Part shown: one piece after another, positions 27,342 to 35,909 of the stretch | Layout of the letters: each line of letters starts with the position of its first letter | How positions within the stretch are numbered: the stretch's first letter is position 1 | Assembly: GCA_963719135.1 (NCBI GenBank) | Contig: CAVRAZ010000005.1 | Coordinates: 1 to 64,000 of the forward strand | Reading direction: 5' to 3' | Source: CAVRAZ01 sp963719135 | GTDB lineage: Bacteria; Pseudomonadota; Gammaproteobacteria; DSM-19610 | DNA length: 64,000 nt | The notes under the pieces: generated by a model | What the model was told of the DNA's origin: nothing | The model's input: the letters and a program-made list of their open reading frames with translations, nothing else | Database searches by the model: none | Program-made: the position numbers and the translations under genes

Positions 27342-28052
27342 TCACGGCAACACGCCGGCGGCCAGGAGACGATTGAACAGGATGCCGCCCGACAGCCATT
27401 GCACCTGGTCATCGAATTCCGCGCCGGCAGCGAGGGTGTAACCGCGGACGTAGAAGCACGCATCGTTGTTCCTGTTTTCCAGTTCGTCCGCCGTCGAGTA
27501 AAGCGTCTTGGCGCTGGACAGAATCACCGCGGGTACGTTCTCGGCCAGATTGGCCGGCGCCGAACTGCAATCGACCACGGGCGCATCGCGATTGAATACG
27601 CGAATGATGCCGGCGCCGGCGCCCTGCGTTTGCAGCGACAGTTTGAAGCTGGGGTTGGCGACCGGGTCGACCGTGTACGCACCGTTGACCGCATAGTGGA
27701 ACGGACGCCCCCAGCCATCGCGGGCCTGGAGTCCCAGCGTTGCGGTCGGCAGGTCGCCCTGGAAGATGTCCGTGGCCGGGTCACCGTCCGGGTCCGAAGC
27801 GGCGACCCAGCACGGCACGTTTTCAAGTCCATCCGTGTCGGTGTCGGGGCAGGGCAGGCGCCGATTGGCTGCAGCGAAGCCTATCAGTGCCTCACTGGCT
27901 TGCTCCATCAGCACCCGGTTTTCGTCGCGCCGCTTCTGTTCCTGCTGTACCGACAGCGGGCCGAGCAGCCCGCCCAGCAGCAACGCCATGATTGCCATGA
28001 CGATGGCGATCTCGACCAGCGTGAATCCTCGTGCGTTCGCTCCTGTCGTCAC
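27342..28052 (-). CDS. prepilin-type protein (minor pilin)
   Basis: A 236-residue prepilin. The leader VTTGANARG is cut before FTLVEIAIVMAIMALLLGGLLGP, with Glu5 present. The mature domain holds RRLPCPDTDTDGLENVPCW, GDLPTATLGLQARDGWGRPFHYAVNG and a late Cys (NNDACFYVRG). The GTG start at 28052 overlaps the upstream stop (GTGA) and has GAGGTC about 9 bases before it. RLPCPD...G.PF.YAV-type proteins accompany MSHA-like loci as minor pilins. Confidence 0.85.
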   Translation of the reverse strand: MTTGANARGFTLVEIAIVMAIMALLLGGLLGPLSVQQEQKRRDENRVLMEQASEALIGFAAANRRLPCPDTDTDGLENVPCWVAASDPDGDPATDIFQGDLPTATLGLQARDGWGRPFHYAVNGAYTVDPVANPSFKLSLQTQGAGAGIIRVFNRDAPVVDCSSAPANLAENVPAVILSSAKTLYSTADELENRNNDACFYVRGYTLAAGAEFDDQVQWLSGGILFNRLLAAGVLP

Positions 28053-29176
28053 GGCGTCGTGACCTCGATGATCTGATCGTTGCAGGCGGCATCGATGGCG
28101 TAGCGCTCGAACACGGCGTCCAGGTTCTGGTTCTCGGGCTTGTCCAGATAGGCCGTGACCGGCGGCGGCGCGGGTACCGTGCGGTTCTGCGCTGGCAGGG
28201 CCGCGCCCGTCGCCACCAACAGGGCATGCTTGCCCGCAGGCGTCGCGACCCCGTTGAGCGTGAGATAGGTGCCGGTGCCGGTGTCCGCGCAATCATGTGT
28301 GCCCTGTTGGCAATAGTCGCTTAATGCGTACCAGACCAAGTGGTGCCAGCCGTTGGCAGCGAACCAGCCGGGCAGCGGTTCGTGCCAGTCCGGCAGCCCA
28401 CAGTCGGTCAGTTGCAGCGGGAACCAGCCCTGGAGGGTGCCGCTTTCGCACTTGCCGTCGAAATCACCGTCGGCGAACGGAAGGAAGCGGTTGGCGCCCG
28501 CAGCCGGATCGAAATAGTCCACCAGCATCCGCTTTGCTTCGCCGAGCACTCTGCGTTCGACCGCCTGCATGAGTTCGTCGCGCGTTATGGCGATCACGCG
28601 GTCGTTGAAGTCACCGGCGGCATGGCTGACGAAATCGGCGTCGCCGTCGGCGTTGTCGTCTTCCAGGTAGCGCGCGACGTTGTTCACGGCACTCGGCGGT
28701 CGGCTCTGCGTGCCGACGGGCGCGCCCGGCGCCAGAATCACGGCCACGACGCTTTCGCCGTCGAGGTGCAGGCTGGCGACGGTGTCGCTGTTGATCATGC
28801 CGGCGGTGGCGTCGAAGGCGCGATCCAGGGCGTACCAGAAGGTTTCGCCGGTCTCGTCGCGCCCGGCGTCCAGTTGCAGGGTGACCGTCGGAAGGCGGCC
28901 GATCCGCGCCGGGCCCGTCCCGGTACACGCATCCGCGATGCCGTCCCCGGTTCGATCGGGGCAGGGCAGCTCGCCCGGACGCGTCGGCGATGCCACGGCC
29001 TGACCGAGCAGGGCGGCCTTGGCGCCGGCGAGCGCGCGCCGCGTGTCGAATTGCGTCTCAAATCTGAGATCCGTGGCATTGATGCGGGTCAGCAGGAGAT
29101 AGCCGGCGGCCACGATCAGAAGCCCCAGCAATGCCAGCAATGCGGCGCCCTTTTCCCGGAACGGTGACCGCCTCAT
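28049..29176 (-). CDS. large pseudopilin-like membrane protein of the MSHA-type locus
   Basis: A 375-residue protein beginning MRRSPFREKGAALLALLGLLIVAAGYLLL. This resembles the N-terminus of PilX/GspK-type pseudopilins, cut before AALL, but lacks Glu5. The large domain holds GELPCPDRTGDGIADACTGT, RIGRLPTVTLQL and several cysteine pairs (DCGLPDW, YCQQGTHDCADTG), so it is likely exported and disulfide-bonded. It shares the PCPD...DG pattern with the downstream minor pilin. Likely a minor subunit at the pilus tip; the exact role is unknown. Confidence 0.75.
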   Translation of the reverse strand: MRRSPFREKGAALLALLGLLIVAAGYLLLTRINATDLRFETQFDTRRALAGAKAALLGQAVASPTRPGELPCPDRTGDGIADACTGTGPARIGRLPTVTLQLDAGRDETGETFWYALDRAFDATAGMINSDTVASLHLDGESVVAVILAPGAPVGTQSRPPSAVNNVARYLEDDNADGDADFVSHAAGDFNDRVIAITRDELMQAVERRVLGEAKRMLVDYFDPAAGANRFLPFADGDFDGKCESGTLQGWFPLQLTDCGLPDWHEPLPGWFAANGWHHLVWYALSDYCQQGTHDCADTGTGTYLTLNGVATPAGKHALLVATGAALPAQNRTVPAPPPVTAYLDKPENQNLDAVFERYAIDAACNDQIIEVTTP

Positions 29177-29185
29177 GACCGGGGT

Positions 29186-29629
29186 TCACTCCGGCGCCGG
29201 GGCGCTGCCGACGCCGGCGTCGCGGTTCAGCAGATAGGACTCATAGACGCTGCCGGCGTCCCGGTCCAGAACCTGGCCGGGCCGGACCGACTGGTAGGTC
29301 CCGTTCGTGTTTTCCATGCGCACATGGCCGGCGTCCAGCACGCGAGCCTGTTCCGCGGTGGTCGTCACACCGCCCGCGCGGTCGTCGATCCAGAACCGGC
29401 GCTGGCCGCTGCTGCTGACGAGCGCGCCCGACAGCTTGACGCGCTGCGGCGCTGCCGGGGCCGAGACGGGCAGGCCGTCCGCCGGTGTCGCATCGGTGGG
29501 TCGGCCGGCATCCAGTGCAGCACGCTCGGGTTCCGAGGTGAACAGCGTGCCGAGGCCGTCGCCAGCGACGGCGGCGCCGGCTAGCACCACCAGGACCAGG
29601 CCTGACGCCAGCGTACATCTGCGAATCAT
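29186..29629 (-). CDS. MshK/PilP-like periplasmic pilus assembly protein
   Basis: A 147-residue protein with a signal peptide (CTLASGLVLVVLAGAAVAG) and then LGTLFTSEPERAALDAGR, a pattern I associate with MshK-like proteins. A small beta domain follows (QRVKLSGALVSSSGQRRFWIDDR ... GTYQSVRPGQVL). It is placed directly after the PilO-like gene with a 4-base ATGA overlap. It probably links inner-membrane assembly proteins to the secretin. Confidence 0.75.
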   Translation of the reverse strand: MIRRCTLASGLVLVVLAGAAVAGDGLGTLFTSEPERAALDAGRPTDATPADGLPVSAPAAPQRVKLSGALVSSSGQRRFWIDDRAGGVTTTAEQARVLDAGHVRMENTNGTYQSVRPGQVLDRDAGSVYESYLLNRDAGVGSAPAPE

Positions 29630-30240
29630 GTTCCGTCGTCCTGGCCGGCGGCGCGGCCCAGTGTGTACCAGCTCAGCGTGCATTCGGCCTGGACGTTGGC
29701 GGCCCCGGCGACAGGCCGATCCTTGTAGGACGGTGTCAGGGTGCACCCGCGCAGTTCTGCCAACCCGCTCTTGCTGTTTTCCAGCGCGTCGAGTACGGCC
29801 AGCAGCCTGCCTTCGTGCAGCAGTGGCAGGCGAACCCGCATGTCGCTCCTGTGTACCTCGAACCGGTTCTGGCCAGCGGTGAGGTCGGTGGCTTCGACCT
29901 GTCTGTCGATCTGGTAATCCACGGCAAAAGCCGTGGCGGCGCGCGCCGCGAGGCGCAGCGCCTCGATCCATTCGAGGCGTGCTTCCGGCCCCACGAAACC
30001 CCGGTCGACCAGCTCAGCGTATCGGGACAGGTGTCGGTTGAAGATGCGCCAGGCGTCGAGCGCCTCGGCCTGTTCGCGTTTCAGCGTCTCGAGTTGTTGG
30101 ACTTGTGTACGGTACCTGTCCAGACGTTCGCGCTTGTAGCTGCCGCTCACCAGCAACAGGCCGGCGCCGAGCGCGCACGCCAGCGACAGCGTGACGAGCG
30201 CGCCTCTGAGCGGAAGCAACCGATGCCTCAGGCTATCCAT
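29626..30240 (-). CDS. PilO/MshJ-like inner-membrane pilus assembly protein
   Basis: A 204-residue protein. An N-terminal membrane helix (GALVTLSLACALGAGLLLVSG) is followed by a coiled coil (LDRYRTQVQQLETLKREQAEALDAW) and a ferredoxin-like domain with RFEVHRSDMRVRLPLLHEGRLLAVLDALENS, the topology of PilO. The start at 30240 overlaps the end of the upstream gene by 8 bases. Confidence 0.78.
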   Translation of the reverse strand: MDSLRHRLLPLRGALVTLSLACALGAGLLLVSGSYKRERLDRYRTQVQQLETLKREQAEALDAWRIFNRHLSRYAELVDRGFVGPEARLEWIEALRLAARAATAFAVDYQIDRQVEATDLTAGQNRFEVHRSDMRVRLPLLHEGRLLAVLDALENSKSGLAELRGCTLTPSYKDRPVAGAANVQAECTLSWYTLGRAAGQDDGT

Positions 30241-31747
30241 GCGCTTCACCGAACACGAACTGCAGGGTGAAACTTGCACGCTCGCCATCCTGCTCGGCAT
30301 TGACGCTGCCGTTGAGGCTGGCGTCCGGCGCGGCATTGGCGGGATGTTTGAGGACCTCGGACCGTTGCACCCCGGGCACATCGCCGAGCATCGTCGAAAG
30401 ACGCGCAACCTGCTGATCGGCGTGCAGGTAGCTGCCGTCGAAGGCGCGGATGTGCCCCTCCAGCGTCACGGTCGTGCGCGGCGCGCCGTCCTGTGCGTCG
30501 CGGGCGTCGTCGGCCGACCCGACCGACCAGGCCAGGTTGTCCAGCGCAATGTCCGGACTGCGCCGCAGCACCGACCCCAGTTGCGTCAGGAATGCGCGCG
30601 GTTGCGCGCTTTGGGCTTTGAGTCTGTCGGCGATCTCCACCGCCGCCTGTACGTCCCTCGGGTCGGCCATCACCCGTTGCTGCAGGCGGTCTATCTGTTC
30701 CATCGCCAGGCGCGTCTGGGCGCTGTTTGCGTTCAGCGCCTGTCGTTTCGCCTCGAGTGCAAGCGAATCGACGATGTTTATCCCGCTCCAGAGCGCGGCA
30801 CCGGCGACGACGCCCAGACTCACACGATTGACGGCGGATCTGACGCGGTGGAGCCGGGCCAGTCGCCGGTGATCGTGCTGTGCGTAATGGTTCAGGACCC
30901 GGACTTTGTTGAGCAACGCCACGTACAACAGGTCACTGTAGCTGCCGTCCGGATAGTCAACGATCCCGAAGCGCGCGGCCAGTTCGCGCAGGCCATGGGC
31001 GTGGGTATCGCAGTAGTCGCCGTACCCGCCGAGCGCACGCGTGGCCATGAGGTGCGCGCCGTCGCAGACGACGTGAACGGCGAAACGCTCCTCGAACCCG
31101 AGCAGTTTCAGCGTCGTCAGGTAACGGCGCGTCTTTTCAATCTCGGCCTTGACCGTGAAACCGAAGCCGGCGTTTTCGGTATCCGACAGCGGTGCCAGGC
31201 GACTGAAGCAGACCTGGTTGTTTTGCAGAAAGGTTTCCCGCAAGCGGTTGCCCCGCTGCAGCGTTATCAGCAAGGCGTTCCCGCGCGCGGCGCTCAGCGC
31301 GGCGACAATGTGTCTGGAGACGATCGGCAGCGAATGAATGCCGAACAGCGGCTGTCCCGCCTTTTCGAGTATCCGGGTCCAGGGTTCCACGAGCTCATGA
31401 TTCGTCAGCGCGCTGAGCAATACCTTGTCGTCGCGGCGCCCGCCGGCTTCGCGGCCGAGCACGCGGGTGTGCCGGAAAGGAGTCGAGCGAAACAGGCGCG
31501 CCGCGTGCCGGGCGTGCAGTGCCTTTTTGTCCGAACCGCCAACGTGCGGCAGGGCTTCCTGACGGAATTCCTCTTCGATCAGGTCGGCCAGAATCCGGCA
31601 CGGCGTCGCCGGCTGTCCGGCCATGAATTCGGCGAACGCCGCCTGACCGTCCGCGTCAGTCGCGAATTGCGCGATGCGCCCGACCTGACGACGTGCAGCC
31701 CGGTAGAGGTCCGCCTGTTCGCCGCCGAGGTATAGAATCAGTTGCAC
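30233..31747 (-). CDS. MshI-like protein: PilM-like cytosolic part joined to PilN-like membrane part
   Basis: A 504-residue protein. Residues 1-300 look like a degenerate actin/PilM fold (MQLILYLGGEQADLYRA ... GNALLITLQRGNRLRETFLQNNQVCFSRL). A single helix (VSLGVVAGAALWSGINIVDSL, about 320-340) leads into a coiled coil and a PilN-like periplasmic domain (PRTTVTLEGHIRAFDGSYLHADQQVARL). It would replace separate PilM and PilN proteins in the alignment complex with the PilO-like protein encoded next. Confidence 0.75.
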   Translation of the reverse strand: MQLILYLGGEQADLYRAARRQVGRIAQFATDADGQAAFAEFMAGQPATPCRILADLIEEEFRQEALPHVGGSDKKALHARHAARLFRSTPFRHTRVLGREAGGRRDDKVLLSALTNHELVEPWTRILEKAGQPLFGIHSLPIVSRHIVAALSAARGNALLITLQRGNRLRETFLQNNQVCFSRLAPLSDTENAGFGFTVKAEIEKTRRYLTTLKLLGFEERFAVHVVCDGAHLMATRALGGYGDYCDTHAHGLRELAARFGIVDYPDGSYSDLLYVALLNKVRVLNHYAQHDHRRLARLHRVRSAVNRVSLGVVAGAALWSGINIVDSLALEAKRQALNANSAQTRLAMEQIDRLQQRVMADPRDVQAAVEIADRLKAQSAQPRAFLTQLGSVLRRSPDIALDNLAWSVGSADDARDAQDGAPRTTVTLEGHIRAFDGSYLHADQQVARLSTMLGDVPGVQRSEVLKHPANAAPDASLNGSVNAEQDGERASFTLQFVFGEAHG

Positions 31748-31751
31748 GGCG

Positions 31752-32957
31752 TCACCTCGTAATCTGCCCGAGCATGTCGTAGATCGGCCCCAGCACCGAG
31801 AGCATCACCCAGCCGAGCAGCAGGCCGAGAATCACCGTGAGCGTCGGTTCAATCAAGGCCTGTACGCGGTCGATCGACTCCTTGACGTCGCGGTTGTAGA
31901 AATAGCTGACGTTTTCGAGCGCCACATCCAGGCCGCCCGTCTGCTCGCCGACGCGCAGCATGCGGATCACCAGCGCCGGAAACAGGCCGGTATTCTCGAA
32001 GCTTGCGGTCAACCCTTCGCCGTCCCGAACCTGCAAACGCACGCGTTCGAGCGCTTTCTCAATCACCTTGTTCTGCACCACGCGTTCACCGATGCCGATG
32101 CCGTCCAGCACGGTCACGCCGGCCCGGTAGAGCAGCGCGAAGTTGCCGGCGAAACGCGCCAGAAGAATACGCTGATAAACCGGACCGACCGGCCAGACGC
32201 GCAGTTTCCACCGATCGACCAGGAGGCGCATGCGCTCATTCGTGCGGGCACGATGACGGATCAGGAAGAACGCCGCCGGCGGTGCCAGAAGTATCGCGTA
32301 CCAGTAATCGGCGACGAACCGCGACACGCCGATCAACATCCGTGTCTGCAGGGGGACCGATTTGCCCATGTTCTCGATGAACGAGACCAGTTGCGGCACC
32401 AGGTACATCATCAGGAACATCATCACCGACAGCACCACGATACCGACGAAAGCCGGGTACATAATGATCTTCTTGGTATGTGCAGCCAGTTCGTCCTGCC
32501 ACTTGAGTGATTCGGTGAGCCGGCGCAGCACTTCCGGAAGCATACCGCTGTGCTCCCCGGCCCTGACCAGGTTGACGAACACTTGGTTGAACAGCGACGG
32601 AAACCGTTCCATAGCCTGCGACAGTGTCTGGCCGCCCTCGATATCCTCGAGCAGCGCCGAAACGACATCCCGGAAGCGCGGATGGGTGATGCTGTCGCGC
32701 AGGTCGCGCAGGCTTTCGAGGATCGGAACGCCGGCGCGCGCCAGTTGTTCGAGTTGAAAGCAGAAGGCGATCAGTTCGCGCCGCTGAATCTTCGCCCTGC
32801 CGAACAGCGCGCGCCGGGATTGTGCCGGCCGGTAACGAATCAGGTCGAGTCCCATGCGCTCCAGGCGCGACTCCAGGTCGGCGTCGTTGTTGGCCTGGAT
32901 CCGGCCGATGATCCGGTTGCCCAGGCTGTCGATCGCTTTGTATTCGAACGCAAGCAT
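31752..32957 (-). CDS. mshG: MSHA/type II secretion F-family platform protein
   Basis: A 401-residue inner-membrane protein with two T2SF repeats: the first around FCFQLEQLARAGVPILESLRDL, the second around RFAGNFALLYRAGVTVLDGI. Helices are at about residues 165-190, 212-235 and 370-395. It forms the rotating platform on which the ATPase acts. The family ends SVLGPIYDMLGQI. Confidence 0.93.
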   Translation of the reverse strand: MLAFEYKAIDSLGNRIIGRIQANNDADLESRLERMGLDLIRYRPAQSRRALFGRAKIQRRELIAFCFQLEQLARAGVPILESLRDLRDSITHPRFRDVVSALLEDIEGGQTLSQAMERFPSLFNQVFVNLVRAGEHSGMLPEVLRRLTESLKWQDELAAHTKKIIMYPAFVGIVVLSVMMFLMMYLVPQLVSFIENMGKSVPLQTRMLIGVSRFVADYWYAILLAPPAAFFLIRHRARTNERMRLLVDRWKLRVWPVGPVYQRILLARFAGNFALLYRAGVTVLDGIGIGERVVQNKVIEKALERVRLQVRDGEGLTASFENTGLFPALVIRMLRVGEQTGGLDVALENVSYFYNRDVKESIDRVQALIEPTLTVILGLLLGWVMLSVLGPIYDMLGQITR

Positions 32958-32970
32958 GGGCGCGGACGCC

Positions 32971-34677
32971 TCAGTTCAGCCGGTCGGTGAGATCGACCAT
33001 GCGGGAGACTTCCTCGATGGTCGTGCTGCCGTCCAGCACGCGCCGCAAGGCGTCCTCGGCCAGCGGTATGAAGCCGTTGTGCAGCGCATGGTCCAACAGC
33101 TCGCGCTGGGTTGCGCGCCGCGCGATAAGGTCGTCCATCCGCTCGTCGACCTTGATCAGTTCCGCGACAGCCAGTCTGCCCCTGTAGCCGTGATGGTAAC
33201 AATGGCTGCACCCGACGGCCCGATACAGGGTGACATCCTGATCGTCGGCCAGGCACAGCAGGTGGCGCTCCAGCGTTGTAGGCCGGTCGGGCCGCTTGCA
33301 GCGATCGCACAGCCGCCGCACCAGGCGCTGGGCGGTGATGCCGATCAGGTTGCCGGCAAGAATGTCAGGCACGATGCCCAGGTCGAGCAGGCGCGGTATG
33401 GCGCCGATCGCCGAGTTGGTGTGCAGCGTGGAGTAGACCTGGTGGCCGGTCATGGCCGCACGGACCGCCATGTCGGCGGTCGCTTCGTCGCGGATTTCGC
33501 CCACCAGGATGATATCCGGGTCCTGGCGCAGCATGGAGCGGATGCCGCCCGCAAAATCCAGTTTCACCGACAGATTCACCGACGTCTGGCGTATCATCGC
33601 CATGGGATATTCCACCGGATCTTCAAGCGTCATTATGTTCACGCTCTCGTCGTTGACGTAGTTGAGCATCGAATAGAGCGTGGTGGTCTTGCCGCTGCCG
33701 GTCGGTCCGGTAACCAGAATGATGCCCTCGGGGCGCGCCATCATCAGGCGCAGCGTCGACAACGACGAGTCGGTGAAGCTCAGCTTGTCCAGCGGCACGA
33801 TGCCCTTCTGGCGATCGAGGATGCGCAGCACGATGTTCTCGCCGTGGGCGGTCGGCTGGGCGGAGACGCGGAAATCGATGTGGCGCCCGAACAGCGTCAG
33901 CGAGATGCGTCCGTCCTGCGGCGCGCGGGTCTCGGCGATGTTCATGTCCGACATGACCTTGAGTCGCACCGCGATGGCTGACCAGTAATTCTTGTGCAGG
34001 CTGCGGATTTGGCGCAGCACGCCGTCGATGCGATAGCGGATGCGCAGAAAACCTTGTTCCGGCTCGAAGTGGATGTCGGACGCACCTTTCTTGACGGCGT
34101 CCGACAGGATCGCATCGACCAGCCGAACCAGCGGCTGGCTGTATTCGTCGCTGGTGCCGGGAAGACTGTTGTAATCGATCTGCCCGGTTTCGATTTCGCG
34201 CAGGATACCGTCGATCGACAGCTCGAAGCCGTAGAAATTATCGATGGCACCTTCGATTTCTGATTCGCCGGCGAGCACCGCCACGATCTCGTAGGTGCCG
34301 CCGAGCAGCGCCCGGAGCTGGTCGATGGCGACCACGTTGAAGGTGTCGGCCATGGCGACGGTCAACACCATGCGGGTCTGATCCAGCGACAGCGGCAGGA
34401 TGCGGAAGCGGCGGGCGACATCCTTGCTCACCAGTTTCAGAACGTCGCTGTCGACCACCAGCTTGGTCAGATCGACGGCTTCCTGGCCCAGCGCCTCGCC
34501 GAGCGCGTCGCGCATCACGGCTTCGGTGACGAAACCCAGATCGACGATGATCTTGCCCAGCGGCCGCGCGCTGTCTTTCTTCTGCTCGGTCAGCGCGATG
34601 TTGAGCTGGTCGTGCGTGAGTACACCCTTTTCGATCAGGATGTCGCCGATCCGTCTGGGACGCGGGACCGCGCTCAC
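32971..34677 (-). CDS. mshE: MSHA pilus extension ATPase with MshEN domain
   Basis: A 568-residue GspE/PilB-type hexameric ATPase. The N-terminus has two 24-residue-type motifs (RIGDILIEKGVLTHDQLNIA and PLGKIIVDLGFVTEAVMRDA) of the MshEN fold, which in MshE binds cyclic di-GMP. Walker A is GPTGSGKTTTLYSM, the Asp box is IILVGEIRDEATADMAVRAA, and a zinc tetracysteine (CDRCKR ... CSHCYHHGYRGR) closes the protein. It overlaps mshN by 4 bases. Pilus extension is therefore probably c-di-GMP dependent. Confidence 0.93.
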   Translation of the reverse strand: MSAVPRPRRIGDILIEKGVLTHDQLNIALTEQKKDSARPLGKIIVDLGFVTEAVMRDALGEALGQEAVDLTKLVVDSDVLKLVSKDVARRFRILPLSLDQTRMVLTVAMADTFNVVAIDQLRALLGGTYEIVAVLAGESEIEGAIDNFYGFELSIDGILREIETGQIDYNSLPGTSDEYSQPLVRLVDAILSDAVKKGASDIHFEPEQGFLRIRYRIDGVLRQIRSLHKNYWSAIAVRLKVMSDMNIAETRAPQDGRISLTLFGRHIDFRVSAQPTAHGENIVLRILDRQKGIVPLDKLSFTDSSLSTLRLMMARPEGIILVTGPTGSGKTTTLYSMLNYVNDESVNIMTLEDPVEYPMAMIRQTSVNLSVKLDFAGGIRSMLRQDPDIILVGEIRDEATADMAVRAAMTGHQVYSTLHTNSAIGAIPRLLDLGIVPDILAGNLIGITAQRLVRRLCDRCKRPDRPTTLERHLLCLADDQDVTLYRAVGCSHCYHHGYRGRLAVAELIKVDERMDDLIARRATQRELLDHALHNGFIPLAEDALRRVLDGSTTIEEVSRMVDLTDRLN

Positions 34678-35909
34678 CGGTTATCTCCACCCGCGGCAGC
34701 GGTCAGCGATTCCACGCGGGCGGCCGCCGCCTGCCGATCGAAACCGACGTTCGCGGACCGGCCCGCCAGCGTCAGTGCGCGACGGTACTGCTCCAGCGCC
34801 AGCGCCGGTTTGTCGAGATGATCGAGGCTGATCGCCAGGTTGAATGCGTAGTCGGCGTTGTCCGCCGCCGCGGTGCTCGCCTGGAAGTAGGCGTCCTGCG
34901 CGTCGCGCCAGTTGCCCGTGCGCGCATACTGGTTGCCCAGTGCGAACTGCAGCGCGGCGTTGCCGGACGCGTTCTGCAGCCAGTACTTGAGCGTGCTGGC
35001 GGCCTCACCGGCGTCTTCGTTCCCGGCGATATCCATGAGGGCGCTGCGCGCGACGCTGTCGCCCGGATACAGTTCGATCACCCGCCGGTAGTATGTTTGC
35101 GCTTCGTCGCGGTTGCCGTCGCGCAACGCGATGGCCGCCACACCGAGCAGCGCGTCGCGATTGAGCGGAAAGCGGCTCAGGATGTCGCGATATCCCGTGG
35201 CGGCGTCTTGCAGCCGGCCCGCCTGATAGTCGGCGTAGGCCTGGTCCAGAATCCGGGTCTGGGGATCCGTTCGCTGTGTCCGCCTCACTTCGATCTGAGC
35301 CGTTGCAGTACCTTGGTCGCTGGAGCGCGCCGCAGGCTCGCTTCGGGGAGCGGGAGTCGCGTCAGGATTGAGTGGCGGCCCGGACGCCGCAACCGGGATC
35401 CTGGCCGGTTCCTCGACCAAGGGTTTTGCCGTACGTGCCGCTTCCGCCGGCGCGGCAGGCCATATGGACAGGTCGACCGGCGGTGCGAGCAACGCCGCTT
35501 GCGAAACGTTCGTGCTGTCCCGCATGCGCCAGTAATAGTACGCGGTGGTCAGTGAGGCAATCGATAACACCGCAGCCACGCCGAGCAGCCAGGGGGCGTC
35601 CAGTCCGTGACGCGACTTCAGCGGCGCGGTTACCGGGGTGTACGGCGCGTGTTTGCGGATGCTATCGGTATTCGGTTCGAGATCCAGTCCGTGCGTCAAA
35701 GCGGGGTCGTCGACGACATCGGAGTCCGGTATCTCGTCCAGCGTTTGCGCCATGTGTTCGGGTATGTTGTGCGCCGGCTCGAGGGCAAGGTCGAGCGGCG
35801 CCGGCGCCGGCGGCGGTTGCACCGCCGCGGTGGGTATTGTTTCCGTATCCTGCCGCGTTTTCTCCCGATGTTTCTCGGATTGACGCAGCGCATCCATCAG
35901 GAGGCTCAA
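34674..35909 (-). CDS. mshN: MshN-like TPR protein
   Basis: A 411-residue protein that starts SLLMDALRQSEKHRE, the usual opening of this family. One membrane helix (LLGVAAVLSIASLTTAYYYW, about 108-127) follows a Pro/Asp-rich cytosolic segment. The periplasmic part has TPR units from about residue 220 (LDQAYADYQAGRLQDAATGY, NRDALLGVAAIALRDGNRDEA, ALQFALGNQYARTGNWRDAQDAYFQA). It sits between mshL and mshE with 4-base overlaps on both sides. Confidence 0.88.
   Translation of the reverse strand: MSLLMDALRQSEKHREKTRQDTETIPTAAVQPPPAPAPLDLALEPAHNIPEHMAQTLDEIPDSDVVDDPALTHGLDLEPNTDSIRKHAPYTPVTAPLKSRHGLDAPWLLGVAAVLSIASLTTAYYYWRMRDSTNVSQAALLAPPVDLSIWPAAPAEAARTAKPLVEEPARIPVAASGPPLNPDATPAPRSEPAARSSDQGTATAQIEVRRTQRTDPQTRILDQAYADYQAGRLQDAATGYRDILSRFPLNRDALLGVAAIALRDGNRDEAQTYYRRVIELYPGDSVARSALMDIAGNEDAGEAASTLKYWLQNASGNAALQFALGNQYARTGNWRDAQDAYFQASTAAADNADYAFNLAISLDHLDKPALALEQYRRALTLAGRSANVGFDRQAAAARVESLTAAAGGDNR

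Noticed and set aside
30191..31735. A 514-residue plus-strand frame over the MshI-like gene
   Set aside because: Shadow of the minus-strand pilus gene; the minus product has a membrane helix and coiled coil in the expected place.
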